Below are positions 10,350 through 20,444 of a stretch of DNA of 64,000 bases, in pieces (positions within the stretch are counted from its first letter, which is position 1; each line of letters starts with the position of its first letter). A model generated the notes under the pieces. The model ran no database searches, was not told where the DNA came from, and was given only the letters and a program-made list of their open reading frames with translations. The position numbers and the translations under genes were made by a program. Source of the stretch: Candida dubliniensis CD36 (Eukaryota; Ascomycota; Pichiomycetes; Serinales; Debaryomycetaceae); contig NC_012860.1 in the NCBI RefSeq assembly GCF_000026945.1, positions 2,914,001 through 2,978,000 of the forward strand, given 5' to 3'.

Positions 10350-11630
10350 ATGGTAGTTGTTTCATTTGTTGTTAATAGAATTCCATTTTCAAGACATATT
10401 CCCATAATTAAAAACTTTACCACTGCGAGTACCACAACCACCACAACTAATCTACTGGAAAGTGAAACTGAAGATGAAGATGAAGTAGGGTCTTCTAGTG
10501 AAGAAGAAGAAATCAAACCCATAGTTGTCACTACAACCAAAGATAAGGTTCATTCAAAATTACTTGCTAATAGAAATAATTGTTATAGCTCATCAAAACA
10601 ACAAGAAACAGACAACAACAACAACAAGGAAAATGATTTTGATTATGATGCTAATATTTTTGATAGTCCAAAGAAACAATCCCATTTGGGTTCAGTTGAT
10701 GGATCTTCTACATTATCAGTATCTGAAAGATTAGCTCGTAGAAAATCAAGAAAGTTGAAAAATAATATATTGTTACCACCACCAAGATTTGGTCTTTCAG
10801 CAACAAATATGTCTAATTCATCATCATCATTAAGTTCAAGTTCATCTGCTACTGCTATTACATCAAGAAATGATTCAAAATTTGTTGAAACATTAACTCA
10901 TGATTATTATGATACCACTACCACTACCAATACTACTACTCCTACTCCTACTCCCCCTACTATTGATATTGATAAAGATTATAGAATGAAACAATATTTA
11001 ACTGATCAAAATAATAAATTTGATCAATTAATTACTAAAAATTTAGATATTGTTTTAAATGGTGATATAACTAAAGATCCTAATGAAAAAATCTTACAAT
11101 TAATTTATGAAAATAAACTGTCAATATTGAGTTATATATATAAAACTGGGAAAACTCAATTATCTTCAAGATTACCATATATTCCTTATTTCAATCCTAA
11201 AACATCAACAAACGAAACTAATGATGATATATTTTCTGATTCTTCTCCAACACTACTAGGTAGTAGTAGTAGTAGTAGTCCATTTATGGATCAAATTGAA
11301 GGTAATGTTGATACCATGGATTTAATAGAAATTGAAGAATTAATATCATTACTTGATAATAATGAACAAAAAATTGATTATTTTATTAATTCATTAAATG
11401 ATAATACTAAACAATTGCTTAAACGACGATTAGAAAAAGATGTTGATAGTAAAAGTGAAGCTATAAAAAATTTGATTATTATTAGTTGCAGAATTACATT
11501 TAAAATTATTCGTAGAATTCAAGATATTTTTAATCATAGAAATATGGATACATTTATTGAATATGTTTTGAAAATTATGGTTTATTTAGATTCTAAATTA
11601 GATGAAGAAACCAAGAAAAAAATAAAATAA
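10350..11630 (+). CDS. Unrecognised Ser/Thr/Asn-rich protein with helical C-terminus
   Basis: The 426-residue protein has a short hydrophobic start, an acidic segment (ESETEDEDEVGSSSEEEE, about 37-54), a basic patch (SERLARRKSRKLKNN, about 128-143) followed by LLPPPRFGLS, then Ser and Thr/Pro runs. From about residue 220 it turns into a charged helical region (DPNEKILQLIYENKLSILSYIY; DLIEIEELISLLDNNEQKIDYF) and ends in helices and KKKIK. I do not recognise a family. The ordered C-terminal half argues that it is a real gene. It has a long 1.6-kb upstream region with an ATT repeat. The basic patch could be a nuclear signal, which is inference. Confidence 0.7.
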   Translation: MVVVSFVVNRIPFSRHIPIIKNFTTASTTTTTTNLLESETEDEDEVGSSSEEEEIKPIVVTTTKDKVHSKLLANRNNCYSSSKQQETDNNNNKENDFDYDANIFDSPKKQSHLGSVDGSSTLSVSERLARRKSRKLKNNILLPPPRFGLSATNMSNSSSSLSSSSSATAITSRNDSKFVETLTHDYYDTTTTTNTTTPTPTPPTIDIDKDYRMKQYLTDQNNKFDQLITKNLDIVLNGDITKDPNEKILQLIYENKLSILSYIYKTGKTQLSSRLPYIPYFNPKTSTNETNDDIFSDSSPTLLGSSSSSSPFMDQIEGNVDTMDLIEIEELISLLDNNEQKIDYFINSLNDNTKQLLKRRLEKDVDSKSEAIKNLIIISCRITFKIIRRIQDIFNHRNMDTFIEYVLKIMVYLDSKLDEETKKKIK

Positions 11631-13833
11631 AAGGGTATTAGAGAGAGAGAGGGGGGGGGTAGGGTTAATGGTTTGGGTTATTTGTTTAGGATATATAAAA
11701 GGTTTTAGGGGTGTGTGCGTTTTTATTTAGTTCTAGTAAAATTGAATTATAACAATATTTGTTATGTTAGATAATTCTTGAAGAATAGTTGCAAAAAAAA
11801 AAATGATTTTACTACAGTAGATATTTTTTCACTAAAAGTTTACACAAATTTTAACTCAAAAAAAAAAAAAATAACTGAAAACAACTCCAATCAAATGGAT
11901 CTGGGTACAATCATATCCTACATTGTGAACCAGATCTAGAATATCTGAAATTCCTATGTTTGAGTTGATTCTTGAATTATTCATTGTTGCTCCAGGAGGG
12001 GGAGAAAAACAGCTAATGATAACAATTCATCTTTTGCTAATAGATTGGTATCTCTTTAGTGTAGTCGTGTACTTAATCCCAAAAAAAACCAAAGATAAGG
12101 CACAAACGAATAATAACACCACACTTACATTTGTTATAGATTGGCTATAGGCAGTAGAAGAAACAGGCAATTCTGTTGAAGAATCAGACAAAATAGAACT
12201 AAACACAAAACAATAGATAAGCAAACGTTGATAACTATTATTATTTCTTGCTGTGGTAGAACAACAACAACAGCAACAATTCTTATACAAGAGTATTCCA
12301 TCTACACAAAATCACCACCACTACTGTGAAAATTCTGAAAAATTTCCAAATAATAATAATTATTAACATCTCGTCTAAATTATTTATCGTGTAAATATGT
12401 AAGTGTGGTGTTATTAGTAGAAGGAGTGTGAGTGTGAGTGTAATTCCAATTGAAATTAAAAAATATATATAGGGGGTGGAGAACGTGTAAGTGGAGAGAC
12501 CACTAAGCAAGTCACTGCCTTCAAAACCAAAAAAATAGGAGTAAAAAAAAAAAGATATGCATATTTTTAAGTTTGCTCTATCTTCCAACCTTGTTAACTC
12601 AACTACAACAAACCATTGATGTGTATCTAAACAATCTTTGCTCAATTCAATTTAATTGAATCTTGCTCTATCTAATCAAATCTAAGATTAGTTGATAGAA
12701 GATAGGTAGGGAAGGGAAGAGAAGAGTAGAGGGGGAGATAGAACAAAAACAATACGAAACGTTTTTATCTCTCTGCTTCTCCTATATTATATAATAAAAG
12801 ATCGAATGAATGAAAACTAATTTGCTCTTTCTAACATAACTACACGACTACATTTTCTTTTTTTTTTCTTGAAAGAACAACACAAAAACCAGTTCAACCA
12901 ATCAGATGACAAGAACCTTAACAATAATCAATCATGCATATAAAAATTAAACCCAATATGGAAATCAATGGAATTTCTTTTTCTATTTTTCTGCATAAAC
13001 TAAACTAGAGCAAGTAGTGTACGAACCAATATATATATGGACATTTTATTTTTTTTTTTTGTCTTTTGTCTTTTGTCGATGAGACAGAAAAAATTTCCTA
13101 TAAAACTTGTTGGAAAGTTTGGTCATTAAAATTTTGTATTTTTATTTCCATTTCTCCCTCCTCCCCTTTTTTTTTTTTTTACATTTTACATTTCACTTTT
13201 TTTTTTTTTCTTTTCTTTCCTTTCCTTTTCATTCCCATCACTCACATTCTTTTTTTTTTTTTTTTGCTGTTGGAAGGCAAATTAAAACAAAAATTCTATT
13301 TTTTTTTTTATTTTGTCTCTTATAAGGAAACTTAATAAACAACACCACCACACATTTATACAATTACTTACTGGATAAGTTACTCCCCCCCCAATTTATC
13401 TTTATATTTGTTGTTGGGTTTTTTTTAAAGAAAAAAAGAACATACACATAAACAAACGAACAAACTCATATATTAAACTAACTACATCTTGCTGGTTTAA
13501 TAAGTGTTAATACTAAACTCAAAATAAAAACCTCATTTGGACATATTTGTTTCAGTGGCGAAGGCTCTTTTTTTTTGTTTTTGATTGGTCAGAATTGAAC
13601 ACGGTGGCAATTACAAATAACTTGCTGTCCTTTAACTTTTTGTTTCTTGTTCAATTTAACACTACCTATTTTTTCCTGATATAATAGACACGACCTTTTT
13701 TTACTGGTTAAAAAGACACGACTATTTTTTTTTTGTTAGGTTTACTTTGGGTTATTTGAAATTTGTTTTATTATTTTTATTTTTTTTTTTTCTTTATAAT
13801 TTAGTTTTCCAAGACACAAATACATTTTAAATA
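11631..13833. other. 2.2-kb intergenic region
   Basis: It separates two plus-strand genes. It holds a purine run (GAGAGAGAGAGGGGGGGGG near 11641), many T-runs between 13040 and 13275, and a few small open frames that are low-complexity or span T-runs. Its length suggests a regulated promoter or a long 5' leader for the gene at 13834. No RNA gene was recognised. Confidence 0.55.
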
Positions 13834-14769
13834 ATGGCTTTGTGTTCTCCAGCATTTCCAGGTACTTCAGCTACTACTGCTCCTGTTGCTACCAAACGTG
13901 GTTGTTCGACTTTCAATAGTTTATACTCCACACCAAATAAAAGAATTTGCTTGAATAATAATAAGATTCCTGTTTTTGGTGGTATTGGTTTTAAAGGATT
14001 TTATAATTCTTCTTTATCATCATCAGAAGAAGATTCTGATTCAGATGATGATGATGGTGATGCTGATAAACAATCCCCATTTGAGGTTATTCAAGTAAGG
14101 AAAAAACTTATTCCTACCCGTAAATCCAGTGTTGTTCTTGCAGTCACTGGATCAGAAACTGAGATTGAAAATCTCGATTGCAGCACAGTTCATTATACTG
14201 ACGGTCAAGAAGATGGTAATTGTGATAATAACAATTCGGTTCCTATTGCTGACAGAAATGCTAGAACTCGTTGCTTTGAATATTTAATTGGAGCTATTGA
14301 TGAAGCTTGGGCTAGATATTGTGATGCTACTACATCTTTTGAAGATGATGTTTTTGGTTCCAATAAATCTGGCACTAGTACAAGAGCTTATAATGGAAAA
14401 CTTAATGATGATAACGAGGATTACGATGATGAAGAAGAAGAAGATGACAGTGCTGATGAAACTTTTGATAACAACACTGATATTACAGATTATTCTGATT
14501 TCCCACACCAGCAAACTATTGCTTCAACACAAGCATCCAAACAAGATCAATCATCTTGTCAATTGCAAGATTTGAAAGTTCGTTTAACTAAAGCCAAATA
14601 TTATTTACAAGAATTGGTTGATTCTAATGATTATAGAGAAATTGAATTGTTTTGGAAACGTTGGGATATGATTAAATATTCAACCATTGAATTGGTTGAA
14701 GATGATGACGATGATGAAATTGTCGAATCCACAATTGAAGAATTGGAGAATGGACGTTTATTCTTGTAA
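13834..14769 (+). CDS. Unrecognised acidic protein
   Basis: The 311-residue protein begins MALCSPAFPGTSATTAP. It has a Ser/Asp/Glu block (SSSEEDSDSDDDDGDADKQ, about 61-80), a compact segment RTRCFEYLIGAIDEAWARYC (about 145-164) that looks like an amphipathic helix and probably the conserved core, a second acidic run (DNEDYDDEEEEDDSADE), and a C-terminal helical part (KAKYYLQELVDSNDYREIELFWKRWDMIKYS) followed by DDDDDE. No membrane segment or known catalytic motif is visible. The two ordered helical segments and the long promoter support a real, possibly regulated, gene. I cannot name it. Confidence 0.7.
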   Translation: MALCSPAFPGTSATTAPVATKRGCSTFNSLYSTPNKRICLNNNKIPVFGGIGFKGFYNSSLSSSEEDSDSDDDDGDADKQSPFEVIQVRKKLIPTRKSSVVLAVTGSETEIENLDCSTVHYTDGQEDGNCDNNNSVPIADRNARTRCFEYLIGAIDEAWARYCDATTSFEDDVFGSNKSGTSTRAYNGKLNDDNEDYDDEEEEDDSADETFDNNTDITDYSDFPHQQTIASTQASKQDQSSCQLQDLKVRLTKAKYYLQELVDSNDYREIELFWKRWDMIKYSTIELVEDDDDDEIVESTIEELENGRLFL

Positions 14770-15489
14770 AAATGCAAACGAATTTTTTTTTTTTTTAAAA
14801 AGAAATAGTTAATGTCAAGTTTGACAAAACAAAACTAAGAAAATAGAGATAAAGATATGTTTTTTATTGATCATTGGAGAACAAAAATATCAATTTAGGG
14901 GAGGGATTACTAAAAAAGTGATAAGATGCTGGGATTTAACCATACACAAAAGAACTATGAATAGCAACTATTAGAGAGACAGAGTGAGCTATGTGTTATG
15001 ATAAAGCAAAAATGTTTAATATCACCAGTGAGAGTGGTCCCCTCCTCCCCACCACATCACCTAATAAGTGTTAAAACTCACTGATTATAAAATGTATGCA
15101 ACATTCAAGTTGTAAATGTTACTGTATTGACGGTTAGTAACAATGTATAAATATAGGGAATCAAATTTTTTTTTTTTTTTTACTTCAAAAATTGGAATAG
15201 GTATAGGATTTAAATTAACTTAGGAGTATTATTATATATTTATTGACTGTTAAACGTACAATGTAGACAGACATTTGATGTAAAGTGTTCATTTGTGATA
15301 ATCGACATATCAGGCACGACTTTGATTTTACTTTTTGGCTTGTTCGTTCGTTCGTTCGTTCGTTCGTTGGTTGAGAGATATTTATATTGCACGAAAAATA
15401 TATCTCCAGTTACTTTTTTTTTTTTTCAAAGTACCAACACACTTTGCAGCAACAAGAATCAACTGATTTTACTAACCTAAACCTAAATT
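14770..15489. other. Intergenic region upstream of the ER FKBP gene
   Basis: About 720 bases with T-runs (15167-15181, 15415-15427) and a TTCG repeat at 15342-15368. No gene or recognised site. Confidence 0.55.
15342..15368. repeat. (TTCG)n tetranucleotide repeat
   Basis: Six to seven units of GTTC/TTCG, about 120 bases before the FKBP start; it is one of the few CpG-bearing repeats in the window. Confidence 0.9.
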
Positions 15490-16013
15490 ATGAAGACATC
15501 ATTTATCTCCTTAGCTGCAATTGTATTAACTCAATTGTTTCCTTCAGTATCAGCTACTGCATCTCCAGATGAATTAAAAATTAGTACGTTACTTTAACAC
15601 GAAAGAAAAAGTTATTGAATCTTTCCCAACCAACAATTTACTAACTAAACAATTTTTTGATGATAGAAATTCTTAAACTGGTTGAATGTAAACGTAAAAC
15701 CAAATCAGGAGATTTCATTAGTGTTCATTATTCTGGGAAATTAGAAGATGGTACTGAATTTGATAGTTCATTTCTGAGAGGTACTCCATTACCATTTAAT
15801 TTAGGTAGTAAACAAGTGATTACTTGTTGGGATGAAGGATTATTAGATATGTGTATTGGTGAAAAAAGAGAATTATGGTGTCATCCAAATGTAGCATATG
15901 GAAGTAATGGAATTGGTCCAATCCCACCAAATTCAGCATTGATATTCACTGCTGAATTAGTTGATATTGCTGGTGTTGATAAAGAAGAAAAAGTCGAAAA
16001 AGATGAATTATAA
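15490..16013 (+). CDS. FPR2: ER-luminal FKBP-type peptidyl-prolyl isomerase, two exons
   Basis: Exon 1 (15490-15583) encodes a signal peptide (MKTSFISLAAIVLTQLFPSV). An 83-base intron (15584-15666) has donor GTACGT, branch point TACTAAC at 15639-15645 and acceptor TAG. Exon 2 (15667-16013) gives the FKBP fold: VHYSGKLEDGTEFDSS, PFNLG, VITCWDEGLLDMCIGEKRELW, YGSNGIGPIPPNSALIFTAELV. The spliced product has 146 residues and ends in KDEL, an ER-retrieval signal. This matches the FKBP13/Fpr2 group, which speeds proline isomerisation during folding in the ER and binds FK506. Unspliced RNA stops nine bases past the donor. A CTG codon shortly after the junction should be read as Ser in this clade. 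Confidence 0.92.
15584..15666 (+). other. Intron of the FKBP gene
   Basis: GTACGT donor, TACTAAC branch point (15639-15645) and TAG acceptor; phase 1. Removal joins the signal-peptide exon in frame to the FKBP domain. Confidence 0.93.
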
Positions 16014-16415
16014 GAGAGTTGATTGGTTTGTGGTGTTTTTGATTAAAAAAAAAAAGAGAAATTGTAGGTAGTATTTTTTTTTTATGAATAAACAATTCAA
16101 TTGTACAAGAGTGTAGTTGTTATGTTTTGTTATATGTCGCTATTTGATTGTTTTCTTGGTTATTGTGTGAGTGTGTGTGTGTGTGTAATAAGGCGCATTA
16201 AAACTCAACTCTAATTCTTTAACCCCCTTTCTTTTCTTTTATATACTTAGCCCGGCCCACCCTACCCTCTAAAAACATATATAAATACCCGAAAAAAACA
16301 ACAACAACAATCAACAATCAACAGATTCTACTTTAATTGCAATTCTTCAACTCTTTACTTCCAACTTCCAATTGTTAAACAACACTCTTAGTATCAAAAA
16401 AAAAAAAAAAAAAAA
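16014..16415. other. Intergenic region with poly(A) leader before the POF1-like gene
   Basis: About 400 bases. A GT repeat lies near 16168-16187 and a CAA run near 16301. An uninterrupted run of about 20 A residues (16396-16415) touches the ATG of the next gene. No gene seen. Confidence 0.7.
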
Positions 16416-17333
16416 ATGTCAGGTCGATTTCTTAAACCATTACAAGAATTCTTGACTTCCAAATCAGATTTCTCAATTATTTACAACACTTCGTCCACCA
16501 CTACCACCACCACCTCCTCCCCCTCCTCATTTATCACTCCTACTACTCAACGTGTATGTATATTAGATTCTTCATTCAATCCTCCTCATTTAGGTCATTA
16601 TGCATTAATTGAAGAAAGTTTAACTAAAAATTATGATAATATCCCCGTGACTAATAAAGTAGTATTACTTTTATTATCAGTCAAAAATGCTGATAAACTT
16701 CAACCTAAACCAGAACCATTTGATAAACGATTAGATATGATGTATTTAATGGCTAATGATTTATCTAAAAAATATCCAGTTAATATTGCAATTGGACTTA
16801 CTAATCATGCCAAATTTGTTGATAAATCTTTAGCAGCATTAAATTATATAAAATCAAATCATCAAATTAATCAAAATAATCTTGTGAAATTGACATTTTT
16901 AGTTGGATTTGATACTTTAATAAGAATTTTTAATCCTAAATATTATTTACCCGATAAATTATCTAATAGTTTAGAAACATTTATGAAAAATACTGATTTA
17001 TTTTGTTTAACAAGATTAGATAAATCATTTAGTCAAATTGACCAATCAAAATTTATTGATGATATTCGAAAAGGTGATCATGAAGAAATTCCATCTCATT
17101 GGTCTGATAATATTTATTTAGTACCACCAAAAGAAATTGATAATAAGAATAGTAATAATGGAATTGATATTGCTACTCTTAGTTCTTCTTCAATTAGAAA
17201 ACAAATTGAAAATGAAAATGAAAATGCAAATACAAATACAAATGGTGATGGAGAAACTTGGAAATCTGAAGTATTACCAGAAATTGCAAATTATATTATT
17301 AAAGAAAATTTATATACAAGCAATCATGAGTAG
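16416..17333 (+). CDS. POF1: Pof1-like nucleotidyltransferase (NMNAT-related)
   Basis: The 305-residue protein has a Thr/Ser-rich stretch (25-42) and then a nucleotidyltransferase alpha/beta-phosphodiesterase fold: VCILDSSFNPPHLGHYALIEESL carries the HxGH motif that binds the nucleotide phosphate, LTFLVGFDTLIRIFNPKYY is the conserved middle segment, and LSSSSIRKQIENE is the SSSxIR motif near the end. This fits the yeast Pof1 group (YCL047C), relatives of nicotinamide mononucleotide adenylyltransferase linked to filamentous growth and protein quality control. The substrate in this organism cannot be read from sequence. The stop codon merges into a TAG repeat. Confidence 0.85.
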   Translation: MSGRFLKPLQEFLTSKSDFSIIYNTSSTTTTTTSSPSSFITPTTQRVCILDSSFNPPHLGHYALIEESLTKNYDNIPVTNKVVLLLLSVKNADKLQPKPEPFDKRLDMMYLMANDLSKKYPVNIAIGLTNHAKFVDKSLAALNYIKSNHQINQNNLVKLTFLVGFDTLIRIFNPKYYLPDKLSNSLETFMKNTDLFCLTRLDKSFSQIDQSKFIDDIRKGDHEEIPSHWSDNIYLVPPKEIDNKNSNNGIDIATLSSSSIRKQIENENENANTNTNGDGETWKSEVLPEIANYIIKENLYTSNHE

Positions 17334-17371
17334 TAGTAGTAGTGGTAGTGGTAGTGGTAGTAGTATTAGTA
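17329..17371 (+). repeat. TAG/TGG trinucleotide repeat at the POF1-like stop codon
   Basis: The stop TAG at 17331-17333 is followed by about a dozen TAG and TGG triplets, so in-frame stops recur directly after the first. Confidence 0.85.
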
Positions 17372-17596
17372 TTATTGTTATAAATATTGCTGTTATTTGT
17401 TTATTTTCTACAGTAGATACCAGTTTTAAAATCTATCGTATAATATTACTTATTCTTAAAACAAAGAAAAATTCTTGTGCTTTTACATAAATAGTAGGTT
17501 CCAATGGTATATTGTTCAAATTGGGATCTAAAAAAAAAAAAAAGTGCTTTGTATGCTTTGGTTTGCTTTGCTTTGCCTAAACTACCTTTTCTTGTT

Positions 17597-18187
17597 TTAT
17601 TTAAATTCTTGAGCTTTACCAGTCATTAATAATCCAACAATCAACCCAAATAATCCCAAAACTGATCCGAAAATCTCCACCACCAATATTTTCACAAAAA
17701 GTGATGAATCTGCAGCATCACTAATAGCAGCAGTAGATCCTGTGACTCCAACAGCAATACCACAAATTAAATTCGATATTCCCACTGTTAAACCAGCCCA
17801 AAATAATGAATATCCCGTATATAAATTTTCTTTGGTGTATAAATTTTTCGAAGAAACACTAGTTAATTTAGCTGAAAATACAATTGCCATAATTAATCCA
17901 TAAATAGCAACAACTTCACAAAAAATAATTGAAATTAAATTTTTCGTAGTAATTCTTGGTGCTTTAACACCAGCACCTAAAATTGATGTCCCGGTAATAA
18001 ATATTCCCCATGCTGCACCAACAACTGAAAACCCAATACATGAACTAATTCCTAATGATGCCCACATATATGGTGATGTTGATTCTAAAAATTCTCCAAT
18101 ATTAAATGATTCTCCTGCTCCAGTGAATAACATATATCCTCCAACAGTTAATAATGCTGTTGTTGCTAATATTGATGAAACAGACAT
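17597..18187 (-). CDS. VMA16: V-type ATPase proteolipid subunit c'' (Vma16)
   Basis: The 196-residue protein has five hydrophobic segments (about 5-22, 40-70, 82-108, 123-150, 165-190). It carries the family hallmarks [60 protein letters not shown] (with the proton-carrying Glu at 91) and [15 protein letters not shown]. Vma16 is part of the rotating c-ring in the V0 sector that pumps protons into the vacuole and Golgi. The N-terminal helix is shorter than in Saccharomyces cerevisiae (213 residues), but all conserved parts are present. Convergent with the POF1-like gene, 263 bases apart. Confidence 0.95.
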   Translation of the reverse strand: MSVSSILATTALLTVGGYMLFTGAGESFNIGEFLESTSPYMWASLGISSCIGFSVVGAAWGIFITGTSILGAGVKAPRITTKNLISIIFCEVVAIYGLIMAIVFSAKLTSVSSKNLYTKENLYTGYSLFWAGLTVGISNLICGIAVGVTGSTAAISDAADSSLFVKILVVEIFGSVLGLFGLIVGLLMTGKAQEFK

Positions 18188-18728
18188 TATTTAAAGAGTG
18201 TGTGTGACAATGGTAGTAGTAGCAATAATATTTGTGGATAATTGGTTTAGTCTTAATTGTAGGTATCCCCTTCCCTTTCTTTTTAAGATATTTGTCAATG
18301 AATTTAAAATTAATTTTTGTTGATAAAAAGGTAAAATGGGATTTTTGATTATTATTTTTTTTTTTTTTTTTTCGTTCAACAATATTTGAACAATCTTCAT
18401 TTTTTGTATTGAAATACACTACCCCATCCTCCCCAAGAATTACAGATGCTACCAATTTAAGAATCAGTAAATAATCTGAACTATACTTGCAAATGAATTG
18501 ATAACTACTCAATCATCAACTTTTAACAACATTCCAAAAAAAAAAAAGTGAAATGTCAGACTGGGTTTTTTTTTTTTACCACAAATACAAAACTACTTTT
18601 TATTAACTAAGATTATATTTGTTATGCTAAAATTTCATTAAAATCATCTTCTAAAGAACAAAGTTTGAAAATTTGGGTGCGAAAAAATCCCAACGATAAA
18701 CCACCACTTGAAGATTGAAACCAAATTA

Positions 18729-18761
<33 letters not shown>

Positions 18762-18827
18762 CTTGTTTATAATTTACTTGTATTGAATATTTAATTTCCT
18801 TGTTCACATTGTTCAAACGTATTAACT
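18188..18827. other. Divergent promoter region, VMA16 / ECM33-like gene
   Basis: About 640 bases with T-runs (18356-18372, 18569-18578) and the TA repeat at 18733-18761. The small open frames here have no protein-like sequence. Confidence 0.6.
18733..18761. repeat. (TA)n dinucleotide repeat
   Basis: About 14 TA units, 67-95 bases upstream of the ATG of the ECM33-like gene. Confidence 0.95.
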
Positions 18828-19073
18828 ATGCAAGTATCAATTATATTTGTAATTATTTCCTTGACAATATTTACAACTGGTAGGGAGTTATCCCATTTCA
18901 GTACGTATAGCTTTAACCAACCTCCAAACTATCTAATAATTTGATATACTAACATGTTGAGAAATAGATTTAGTTGATAAACTGTCATCATCATCAATGC
19001 AGTTGGCAAACATAACGAAACCAACTCCATTAGTTGTTGTTGAACCATTGGAAGAAATACCACCATTTTCATT

Positions 19074-19104
<31 letters not shown>

Positions 19105-20388
19105 CCGCCATCAATGGATCTTGAAATGGATATTCCATTCCATTGTCGGAAAAATGAATTTGTAATTCATAATCAAATGGATTTACAAAATATTTCCAAT
19201 TGTGAAGTTATAATTGGTAATATTATAATTAGTGAATTTGATTATCCTATTATAACATTTACTAATTTAGAAAAATTATTAGGTAATTTAACTATTTTAA
19301 AAAGTCCTGATACAGTAAGAATTGATGCTCCAATAATGGAATTAATTAGTGGATCATTTAAAATGATTGAATTGACTTCATTAGCATTAATTTCATTCCC
19401 AGCTTTAAAATGGGTAAATACATTACATTGGAAAATTTTACCAATATTAAGTAATGTTCATTTTAATAATGAAATTAAAGGAATTGATAATATAATTATA
19501 TCTGATACTTCATTAACGGGATTTTCTGGATTTCTTTCAGATTCTATTGAAAATTTAGATATTAATAATAATCGATTTTTAGATACTATTGAAAGTAATG
19601 TTGAAACTATTCAAAAAGAATTACATATTGGAGCTAATGCTAATGATGTTAAAGTATCATTTCCAAAATTAAAACAAATTGGTTTATTAAATATTAATGA
19701 TGTTGAAAAATTAAATTTACCTGAATTGGAATTTATTGATGATTCATTAATTTTGAATAATAATAATTTTCAACAATTGAAATTTTCTAAATTGAATTAT
19801 ATTGGTGGTACTTTAAGTTTATCAGATAATAATCTTGTTAATGATTTTGAATTTCCAAATTTAAATGAATTAGGTGGAGGATTAGTAATGATAAATAATA
19901 GTTTAATTGAAAGAATTAATTTTTTCCCCAAATTAAAAATTATTGGTGGAGCTTTAGAATTAATTGGTAATATTAAAGAAATTTCTTTGAAAAATTTAAA
20001 ATTAGTTAAAGGAAGTGCTATAGTTAAATCTACTTCTTCTTTGTTTGATTGTAAAAAATGGTCTAAAACAGAAATTATGTTGGTGGTTAGAGGTGGAAGA
20101 ATTGAATGTACTGATGCTAATAATGAAAAAATCACTTCAAGAACTAAAGAAGATGGTACTGGTGGTGAATTGATATTAACCACTACTACAACTACAACTA
20201 GATCCAAATCCACCAATAATAGATCCCCTACAGCTGGTGATGACAACGTTAAAATGAATAAACAAACTACTAGTGCTAATGGTAGTGCTAATGGTAGTGG
20301 TAGTAATGGTTTATTACAACAATTTACATTATTCCAATTTATTGCTATATTGATAACTTTAGTAAATAGTTTTATCTTCCCCTTATAA
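18828..20388 (+). CDS. Ecm33/Sps2-family GPI-anchored cell wall protein, two exons
   Basis: Exon 1 (18828-18900) encodes a signal peptide (MQVSIIFVIISLTIFTTG). A 67-base intron (18901-18967) has donor GTACGT, branch point TACTAAC at 18947-18953 and acceptor TAG. Exon 2 (18968-20388) completes a 497-residue protein. After a polyQ stretch it has a receptor-L-like leucine-rich solenoid (IIGNIIISEFDYPIITFTNLEKLLGNLTIL ... LNYIGGTLSLSDNNLV ... LKIIGGALELIG) and many NxS/T sites, then a Ser/Thr/Asn/Gly-rich linker and a hydrophobic tail preceded by small residues (SGSNG), as expected for GPI attachment. Ecm33 relatives support wall integrity and surface mannoprotein order. I cannot say which paralogue this is. 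Confidence 0.87.
18901..18967 (+). other. Intron of the ECM33-like gene
   Basis: GTACGT donor, TACTAAC (18947-18953) and TAG acceptor; phase 1. It directly follows the signal-peptide exon, and its removal restores one frame from the ATG at 18828 to the stop at 20388. Confidence 0.92.
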
Positions 20389-20444
20389 ACAAAACAGAAC
20401 AAAATAAAATAAAACAAAATAAACTAATAATATGTTTAACTAAT

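Noticed and set aside
13040..13335. Phe/Ser-rich open frames with membrane-like sequence
   Set aside because: They come from T- and TTC-rich DNA with no other gene signal.
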